Positions 59,212-64,000 of a stretch of DNA of 64,000 nt are shown piece by piece; positions within the stretch are counted from its first letter, which is position 1, and each line of letters begins with the position of its first letter. Position numbers and translations under genes: made by a program. A model generated the notes under the pieces. It had not been told where the DNA came from and ran no database searches. It saw only the letters and a list, made by a program, of their open reading frames with translations. The stretch comes from Castellaniella sp049673105. GTDB taxonomy: Bacteria; Pseudomonadota; Gammaproteobacteria; Burkholderiales; Burkholderiaceae_B. The stretch is taken from positions 124,001 to 188,000 of the forward strand of contig NZ_JBATXG010000008.1 of the NCBI RefSeq assembly GCF_049673105.1, given 5' to 3'.

Positions 59212-60456
59212 ATGACGCCTATGACCACTGCTCTGTTGCCGACCCTTCGCCGTTTCCGTCTGGCGCCGCTGGCGCTTAGTTGCGCGCTGCTGGCGCCCTT
59301 GCCTGCCTGGTCGGCTACGGATGCCGCGCCGGCGCCGACAGCCGTCGAAGCGCCTGCTGCTGCGCAGGCCGAAGGCGTCAGCGCGCTGTCGAATGTTCCC
59401 GCGCCGGCATTGGGCGTCAAGGCGTGGCTGACACTGGATGCCACCAGCGGCCAGATCATTGCCGCCCAGAATCCGGATCTTGCGGTCGAACCGGCCTCGC
59501 TGACCAAAGTGATGTCGGCGTATGTGGTTTTCGAGGCGCTGGAAAGCGGTCGTCTGAAGCTGGATCAAAAGGTCCACGTGTCCGAAAAGGCCTGGAAGAC
59601 CGAAGGGTCGCGCATGTTCATCAACCCGAATACGGAAGTGTCGGTGGATGAACTGCTGCAGGGCATGCTGGTTCAGTCGGGCAATGATGCGACCGTGGCG
59701 CTGGCCGAGGCCGTAGCTGGCAGCGAATCCGCTTTTGCCGCGCTGATGAACCAGCAGGCCAAGGAACTGGGCATGACGAAGACGCATTTCGTCAATTCCA
59801 CCGGTCTGCCTGATCCCGATCACATGACCACCGTCGAAGACCTGGCCGTGCTGTCGCGCGCGCTGGTGCAGCGTTTTCCGCAGTACCGCCACTATGACAG
59901 CCAAAAGGAATACACCTACAACAACATCAAGCAGAGCAACCGCAACCGCCTGTTGTGGGCGGACTCGACCGTCGATGGCCTGAAGACCGGTCACACGCAG
60001 TCGGCGGGCTATTGCCTGGTGGCGACTGCGTTGCGCGATGGGCGCCGCGTGGTGTCGGTGCTGGTCGGCGCCGCCAGCGAAGCCGCCCGCACTGAAAGCA
60101 GCCTGAAGCTGCTGAACTGGAGCTTCAAGAACTTCGATACCGTCCAGCTCTTGGATAAGACCAAACCGGCGGTGGCTGCTCGCGTCTGGGAAGGCGAAAC
60201 CGAGACTGCCGATCTGGGGGTGAACCAGTCCTTGTGGGTGACGGTGCCGCGCGGTCAGGCGGATCAGATCAAGACCGAGGCCCGCTATACCCAGCCGCTG
60301 ATGGCGCCGCTGACCGAAGGCGATCAAGCCGGTACCCTGGTCGTGACGCTGGATGGCAAGCCCCTGAAGCAGGTGCCGCTGCTGGTCATGCATTCCGTGG
60401 CCGAAGCAGGCTTTTTCGGTCGACTGGTGGATAAGGTCCGCCTGATGTTCCAGTAG
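59212..60456 (+). CDS. D-alanyl-D-alanine carboxypeptidase (PBP5/6 type)
   Basis: A 414-aa penicillin-binding protein that removes the terminal D-Ala from peptidoglycan stem peptides. The signal peptide ends near LLAPLPAWSA. The catalytic triad motifs are SLTK (Ser96), SGN (Ser156) in LVQSGNDATVAL, and KTG (Lys258) in VDGLKTGHTQSAGYC. A C-terminal beta-rich domain and the amphipathic helix VAEAGFFGRLVDKVRLMFQ for membrane anchoring follow, as in DacA/DacC. ATG 59221 is a near-equal alternative start. It lies 8 bp before the DUF493 gene, and dacA-ybeD-lipB is a conserved order. Confidence 0.95.
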   Translation: MTPMTTALLPTLRRFRLAPLALSCALLAPLPAWSATDAAPAPTAVEAPAAAQAEGVSALSNVPAPALGVKAWLTLDATSGQIIAAQNPDLAVEPASLTKVMSAYVVFEALESGRLKLDQKVHVSEKAWKTEGSRMFINPNTEVSVDELLQGMLVQSGNDATVALAEAVAGSESAFAALMNQQAKELGMTKTHFVNSTGLPDPDHMTTVEDLAVLSRALVQRFPQYRHYDSQKEYTYNNIKQSNRNRLLWADSTVDGLKTGHTQSAGYCLVATALRDGRRVVSVLVGAASEAARTESSLKLLNWSFKNFDTVQLLDKTKPAVAARVWEGETETADLGVNQSLWVTVPRGQADQIKTEARYTQPLMAPLTEGDQAGTLVVTLDGKPLKQVPLLVMHSVAEAGFFGRLVDKVRLMFQ

Positions 60457-60464
60457 GGGGCTGT

Positions 60465-60740
60465 ATGGCAACGATCAATCCGCAAGACTCCTTGATCGAG
60501 TATCCCTGTGACTTTCCCATCAAGGTCATGGGGCGGGCGGGGGATGCCTTCCTGCCGACCATGGCGGATCTGGTGCGCGCGTTCGACCCGGATTTTGATC
60601 CGGCCACCATCGAGGTGCGCCCCAGTTCCAGCGGAAACTACCTGGGCCTGACCCTGACCGTGCGGGTGCATTCGCGCGAGCAGCTGGATGACGTGTACCG
60701 CGCCCTGCATGGGCACGATATGGTGTCGGTGGTGCTGTAA
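60465..60740 (+). CDS. ybeD: YbeD family protein (DUF493)
   Basis: A 91-aa protein of the YbeD/DUF493 family with a ferredoxin-like ACT-related fold. It shows SLIEYPCDFPIKVMGRAGD, VEVRPSSSGNYLGLTLTV-like (IEVRPSSSGNYLGLTLTVRV) and a C-terminal LDDVYRALHGHDMVSVVL. It is found between a D,D-carboxypeptidase gene and lipB in many proteobacteria. An influence on lipoate metabolism has been suggested from genetics, but its function is not settled. It starts 8 bp after the previous stop. Confidence 0.95.
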   Translation: MATINPQDSLIEYPCDFPIKVMGRAGDAFLPTMADLVRAFDPDFDPATIEVRPSSSGNYLGLTLTVRVHSREQLDDVYRALHGHDMVSVVL

Positions 60741-60752
60741 GGCGACGACGGC

Positions 60753-61388
60753 ATGCAGCTGCGCTGGCTGGATCGCCCTGCCCCCTATCTGCCGGTCTGG
60801 CAGGCGATGCAGGATTTCACCGAGAACCGCACGGCGGACACGCCCGACGAGCTGTGGCTGGTAGAGCACGCGCCCGTCTATACGCTGGGGCAGGCGGGGC
60901 TGGAATCCCACATTCTGAATCCTCATGGCATCCCGGTGGTGCATTGCAATCGCGGCGGGCAGGTCACCTACCACGGGCCAGGTCAGGTGGTGCTCTATAC
61001 GCTCGTGGATCTGCGCCGCCGGGGGGTGTTCGTGCGTGATTTCGTGACGCGGCTGGAACAATCCGTCCTGGACGTGCTGGCCGATCTGGGGGTGCCGTCC
61101 GCTTGCCGCAAGCCGGGCGCGCCGGGAATCTACGTGCCGCAGTCGGCGCTATCCGTGTCGCAGGGCAGCGCGCTGGCCAAGATCGCGGCGCTGGGCATCA
61201 AGGTCCGCCGGGGGTGCGCCTATCATGGGGTGGCGCTGAACGTAGGGATGGATCTCGGCCCCTTTTCGGACATCAATCCCTGCGGCTATGCGGGTTTGCA
61301 GACTGTGGACCTGCGCGCTTGCGGGGTACAGGCTGACCTGATCGACGTCGGCGATCGGCTGGCGCGGCGTTTCGCCGCGGCATGGTAA
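60753..61388 (+). CDS. lipB: Octanoyl-[ACP]:protein octanoyltransferase
   Basis: A 211-aa enzyme transferring octanoate from acyl carrier protein to lipoyl domains, the first step of lipoate synthesis. Visible are LVEHAPVYTLGQAG, PVVHCNRGGQVTYHGPGQVV (substrate pocket), KPGAPGIYVPQ, IKVRRGCAYHGVALNV (catalytic Lys) and FSDINPCGYAG (catalytic Cys). It is coupled to ybeD (12-bp gap). lipA normally comes next in Burkholderiales but is not found here; a different gene follows. Confidence 0.96.
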   Translation: MQLRWLDRPAPYLPVWQAMQDFTENRTADTPDELWLVEHAPVYTLGQAGLESHILNPHGIPVVHCNRGGQVTYHGPGQVVLYTLVDLRRRGVFVRDFVTRLEQSVLDVLADLGVPSACRKPGAPGIYVPQSALSVSQGSALAKIAALGIKVRRGCAYHGVALNVGMDLGPFSDINPCGYAGLQTVDLRACGVQADLIDVGDRLARRFAAAW

Positions 61389-61458
61389 ACACAGGCTGAC
61401 GCGCAAAGCCGGCCTCTTTTGCGCCTGATCGTCGCACCAGGCCGTTACGCCAGTTTTT

Positions 61459-61485
61459 GATGCGCCTCAACACGTGCGGCGCATC
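61459..61485 (+). promoter_or_regulatory. Perfect inverted repeat in the leader of the FGE-like gene
   Basis: GATGCGCC (61459-61466) and GGCGCATC (61478-61485) form a perfect 8-bp stem with an 11-base loop, 37 bp upstream of the ATG. A direct repeat GAGGTCCTC (61502-61510 and 61513-61521) covers the ribosome binding site. The role is unknown. Confidence 0.3.
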
Positions 61486-61522
61486 TTCCAGGTCCAATAG
61501 AGAGGTCCTCACGAGGTCCTCC

Positions 61523-62356
61523 ATGACACAGATTTCCCCGCATCGCTCCATCCCGTTTCGCTCATTCCCACGTATCCTGCAGCGCACGGCTGTCACGCTG
61601 GCAGGCATCGCCTGCGCCGCCGCCGTTCAGGCTGCCCCGGCGATTGATGTCGTCCCGATTCCGGCAGGCACCTTCACGTACCAGGCCGCAGGAGAATTCC
61701 TGGATCAGGGGCTGCCGGTGGACGCGCCCCGCGTTCAGGGCCGCGTAGAGGACGGATGGGTCATGATGCGGCGGCAGGTCAGCCAGGCAGAATATGCGCG
61801 CTGCATCCAGGCGGGGGCCTGCAAACGGCTGGATAAGGCGTTTCGCCATCTGAACGCGCCGGATATGCCGGCGGTGGGGGTGAGCTGGTCTGATGCCACC
61901 GCCTACGCGGCCTGGCTGTCGCAGGAAACGGGACAAGCCTGGCGCCTGCCGACGTACGTCGAATGGGTGCGGGCCGCCGCTGAACAATACCGGGAAGAAG
62001 GCGCTCTGGCGTCCGATCCGTCCAATCCGTCGGTGCGCTGGCTGGCGGAATATGAACGGGAAATCTCCCGCGCCCGGGAACGCATCAAAGCTGCCCAGCC
62101 ATTCGGGCGCTTCGGCGTCAATGCCCTGGGCATCAGCGATATGGGCGGCAATGTCTGGGAATGGACGGACACGTGTTTCGCCAGCCACAGCGTCGGCGCC
62201 TTGCCGCTCGCGCCGCGAGAAAACTGCGGTGTGCGCATCCTGGCCGGGGCGCATATTGCCGCCATGCCGGACTTTATCCGTGATCCGCGCACGGGCGCCT
62301 GTTCCATCGGCCTGCCGCCCGCCAACCTGGGCTTCCGCCTGGTGCGGGCCGGCTGA
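61523..62356 (+). CDS. Periplasmic formylglycine-generating-enzyme-like (SUMF1/NirV-type) protein
   Basis: A 277-aa secreted protein. The signal peptide (QRTAVTLAGIACAAAVQA, cleavage before APAID) is followed by the FGE/SUMF1 fold: VVPIPAGTFTYQA, QVSQAEYARCIQAGAC, MPAVGVSWSDATAYAAWLSQETGQAWRLPTYVEWVRAA, NALGISDMGGNVWEWTDTCF and NLGFRLVRAG. The catalytic Cys pair of true FGEs is not clearly conserved, although several Cys remain. NirV proteins of this fold neighbour nitrite reductases; here a cytochrome c5 gene follows. Redox or protein-maturation roles are possible but unproven. Confidence 0.85.
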   Translation: MTQISPHRSIPFRSFPRILQRTAVTLAGIACAAAVQAAPAIDVVPIPAGTFTYQAAGEFLDQGLPVDAPRVQGRVEDGWVMMRRQVSQAEYARCIQAGACKRLDKAFRHLNAPDMPAVGVSWSDATAYAAWLSQETGQAWRLPTYVEWVRAAAEQYREEGALASDPSNPSVRWLAEYEREISRARERIKAAQPFGRFGVNALGISDMGGNVWEWTDTCFASHSVGALPLAPRENCGVRILAGAHIAAMPDFIRDPRTGACSIGLPPANLGFRLVRAG

Positions 62357-62378
62357 TCGTCCGGTGGTATCCACGCTC

Positions 62379-62409
62379 AAGACTCTCTGCGCGCAGGGGG
62401 TCTTTTTTT
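62379..62409 (+). terminator. Rho-independent terminator after the FGE-like gene
   Basis: AAGAC/GTCTT arms enclose an inner CTGC-GCGCAG hairpin, with bulges, followed by seven T residues. It is 23 bp after the stop codon. Confidence 0.7.
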
Positions 62410-62458
62410 GCGCCAAATCAAGGTTTTCCAACGAAACATGAATTTCCGATGAACGGAT

Positions 62459-62472
62459 TTGATCCAGAACAA
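62459..62472 (+). promoter_or_regulatory. FNR/Anr-like box upstream of the cytochrome c5 gene
   Basis: TTGAT-CCAG-AACAA differs by one base from the FNR consensus TTGAT-N4-ATCAA. It lies about 90 bp before the cytochrome ATG, a fitting position for activation under low oxygen. A nearby palindrome GGGTTAACCC is at 62476-62485. Consensus match only. Confidence 0.4.
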
Positions 62473-62562
62473 TAAGGGTTAACCCAGGCTATGACATGAT
62501 GAAGGCGTTGGAAGTAAAACACGCCTGATCACAGAGACGGGCGCCTGAAAATGGAGATGAGT

Positions 62563-62880
62563 ATGTTGAAGAAGCTGAGCCTTGCCATCCTGAGTCTGGC
62601 CCTGGTTCCCGCCCTGTCGATGGCGACGGATGCCGGCACTCTGCAAAAGGGCGAGAAGCTCTATAAGTCGTCCTGCATCGCCTGTCACAGCACGGGTGCC
62701 GCCAATGCGCCGAAGCTGGGCAATAAGCAGGCCTGGGAACCGCTCATCGCGCGCGGCATGGACCAGATGATGGACGTCGCCACCAAGGGCAAAGGCGCGA
62801 TGCCGGCCCGGGGAGGCACCAAGGCCGACGACGAAAGCCTGCGCGCCGCCGTTGAGTACATGGTCAGCCGCGTCCAGTAA
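62563..62880 (+). CDS. Cytochrome c5-type monoheme protein
   Basis: A 105-aa periplasmic cytochrome. The signal peptide LKKLSLAILSLALVPALSMA is cleaved before TDAGT. The heme motif CIACH (residues about 39-43) has upstream GEKLYKSS and downstream AAAPKLGNKQAWEPLIARGMDQM-like sequence. The sixth-ligand Met is in KGAMPARGG. ATG 62563 has GGAG 6 bases upstream; ATG 62551 is in frame but less well placed. It is a soluble electron carrier, possibly for a terminal oxidase. A possible FNR-like box upstream hints at oxygen control. Confidence 0.93.
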   Translation: MLKKLSLAILSLALVPALSMATDAGTLQKGEKLYKSSCIACHSTGAANAPKLGNKQAWEPLIARGMDQMMDVATKGKGAMPARGGTKADDESLRAAVEYMVSRVQ

Positions 62881-63906
62881 TCAGGACGGGCGCAGCCCTT
62901 CGAAGCGATAGGCGGGTTGGTGATCGCCGGGGCAGTAGACTGCCCAGCGCGCCTGCTCGCCTGACAGATCGATGTCCGCCGTCGCCAGTGTGTTTTCCTG
63001 ATCCGTATCGGTCGGGGACAGTCGCATCATGGGTTCGGCGGCATCGTCTGTGTCGCGCAGGATGTCCAGCGCCGCAGCATCCTGATCCAATAGCCATTCA
63101 CCCCTGGCTTGGCGGCGGGCGGATGACTCCGTGATGACCTGGGGCAGGCCCTGCTGTGCCTCGTGCAGCGCGTGATTGGCGTGCACACGCCGGGTCTGGC
63201 GAACAGTCTGCAGCGACACGGCTTCCTGGCTGAATTCCACACTGAACGTCACGTTGGCCCCTGTCTGGCCGACCCCCAGATGAAACGCCCCCATGCGGGG
63301 ATGCGCCTGCAACAGGGTGATGGCCTGGGCCGGTGTGCTGGTCGCCAACAGGGCGCGGGTCAGTATCATGCGCGGCAGCCCTGCCGCCCGCGCCTGCCGG
63401 GCGCGAATATTGTTGACGGTGATGGCCAGCCCTGCCTGATTCACGGCAAAGGTATGGCCGGGCAGAGAGCCCGGATATAGAAACGAGACAAAGGGCGGTG
63501 CGTCGATCGGTCGAATCTTCGCCAGCCCGCAGGCCCCGGCAAAGCCTGGGTCGCCGTCCTCGTTGTGGCTTAGCCGCTGCGGGGCCAGCACGGTGGTGCA
63601 GCCGTCCGGCGCCAGCGCCCAGAGGTCTCCCCGACAATTCCACAAAAATACGTCGTCGGGCGCCAGTCCCAGACCTTCGGCCAGGCCGGCCAGTTCTTGT
63701 TCGATCCAGGGGAAATGCTGGTGCAACAGCCCGCGCAACACCGGAATCGCGGGATGCTGGCGGTGCGCCATGACCTGCGCCCAGGCGGCGGAATGAATCA
63801 GATGTTGCCGGCAGGCTTGTGCGCCCCATCGTCCCAGGGCCAGACCGATCTCGTGGTGAGAACCGTGGGCATCCAGCCAGGACAGGGAAATGGGATCAGG
63901 CGTCAT
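62881..63906 (-). CDS. C45 family peptidase / acyl-transferase (Ntn-hydrolase)
   Basis: A 341-aa protein of the C45 family (isopenicillin N acyltransferase type). The motif LAPDGCTTVLAP has Cys103 preceded by Gly, matching the autoproteolytic Gly-Cys of acyl-CoA:isopenicillin N acyltransferase. HNEDGD and GHTFAVNQAGLAITVNNIRA are also family features. The enzyme should self-cleave and hydrolyse or transfer an amide-linked acyl group. Substrate is unknown; linear amides and acyl-amino acids are common for the family. There is no signal peptide. It ends at the base after the cytochrome c5 stop, in convergent orientation. Confidence 0.88.
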   Translation of the reverse strand: MTPDPISLSWLDAHGSHHEIGLALGRWGAQACRQHLIHSAAWAQVMAHRQHPAIPVLRGLLHQHFPWIEQELAGLAEGLGLAPDDVFLWNCRGDLWALAPDGCTTVLAPQRLSHNEDGDPGFAGACGLAKIRPIDAPPFVSFLYPGSLPGHTFAVNQAGLAITVNNIRARQARAAGLPRMILTRALLATSTPAQAITLLQAHPRMGAFHLGVGQTGANVTFSVEFSQEAVSLQTVRQTRRVHANHALHEAQQGLPQVITESSARRQARGEWLLDQDAAALDILRDTDDAAEPMMRLSPTDTDQENTLATADIDLSGEQARWAVYCPGDHQPAYRFEGLRPS

Positions 63907-63912
63907 GACGAT

Positions 63913-64000
63913 TCATAGGTAGGCGCCAGTGGCGTGCAGTTGGTCCTCGGCCTGCGACAGAGCGGTGATGGCGTGTTCGCCGCTGTGCGTCAGCAGTTGC
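63913..64000 (-). CDS. Unidentified protein, C-terminal fragment (gene cut by window edge)
   Basis: The minus-strand frame ending in TGA (63915-63913) is open to the window edge and encodes the last 28 residues, beginning QLLTHSGEHAITALSQAEDQ and ending LHATGAYL. It lies 6 bp upstream of the C45 gene in the same direction, so the two may form an operon. Too little is visible for a family assignment. Confidence 0.45.
   Translation of the reverse strand, partial: QLLTHSGEHAITALSQAEDQLHATGAYL

Overview
The window looks like a chromosomal segment of a GC-rich betaproteobacterium of the order Burkholderiales, most likely family Alcaligenaceae. The support is the order of the aa3-type cytochrome oxidase assembly cluster, a PhaM-type PHB granule protein, a DUF4148 protein, a paired CphA'/CphA cyanophycin locus, a CIRCE-controlled rpoH and the birA-coaX-galU-waaA-waaC neighbourhood. 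Genus cannot be fixed from the sequence alone. I see no rRNA, tRNA or CRISPR array.

Region 1 (1-11.5 kb) is a surface-polysaccharide locus. It starts with AT-rich, probably imported glycosyltransferase genes and a fused O-antigen ligase/polymerase-glycosyltransferase gene. It continues into a GC-rich block: an AsnB-type amidotransferase, a PglA-like glycosyltransferase, and a complete PglC/PglD/PglE/PglF-like set predicted to make UDP-N,N'-diacetylbacillosamine and load it onto undecaprenyl phosphate.

Region 2 (11.5-15.8 kb) is a small accessory patch. It holds unrecognised membrane and secreted proteins, a MITE-like element with perfect terminal inverted repeats, an Rpn-type nuclease gene, a remnant of a duplicated Cys-rich protein gene and a DUF4148 gene with a clear terminator.

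Region 3 (15.9-28.2 kb) has small stress and hypothetical genes, a gene resembling Bacillus Tgl transglutaminase, and a cyanophycin locus. In that locus an ABC exporter-like protein and a DUF1854 protein are transcribed away from two tandem cyanophycin synthetases. The two synthetases have lost opposite activities: the first keeps the N-domain HxxEH motif but has no Mur-ligase P-loop lysine, and the second keeps the P-loop but has lost HxxEH. They probably work as an obligate pair.

Region 4 (28.2-40 kb) is mostly housekeeping: ubiA, a GMC oxidoreductase, a putative Na+/H+ antiporter, fmdB, a DUF502 protein, aspS (predicted non-discriminating), an EEP phosphatase, rpoH behind a perfect CIRCE operator, a possible structured RNA, and a CPA1 antiporter carrying a cyclic-nucleotide-binding domain.

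Region 5 (40-48.3 kb) is the cytochrome c oxidase cluster, read leftwards: ctaC, ctaD, a 38-aa small assembly protein, DUF2970, ctaE, SURF1, a SCO-like protein, ctaA, ctaB, sco. The usual ctaG/cox11 gene is missing from its expected slot.

Region 6 (48.5-64 kb) holds a Nudix hydrolase, phaM, glmU, LPS-core genes (a glycosyltransferase, waaC, waaA), a gamma-carbonic anhydrase-like protein, galU with a truncated SPOR-type gene, coaX-birA, an alpha/beta hydrolase, a D,D-carboxypeptidase followed by ybeD and lipB, a periplasmic FGE-like protein, a cytochrome c5-type protein and a C45 peptidase/acyltransferase.
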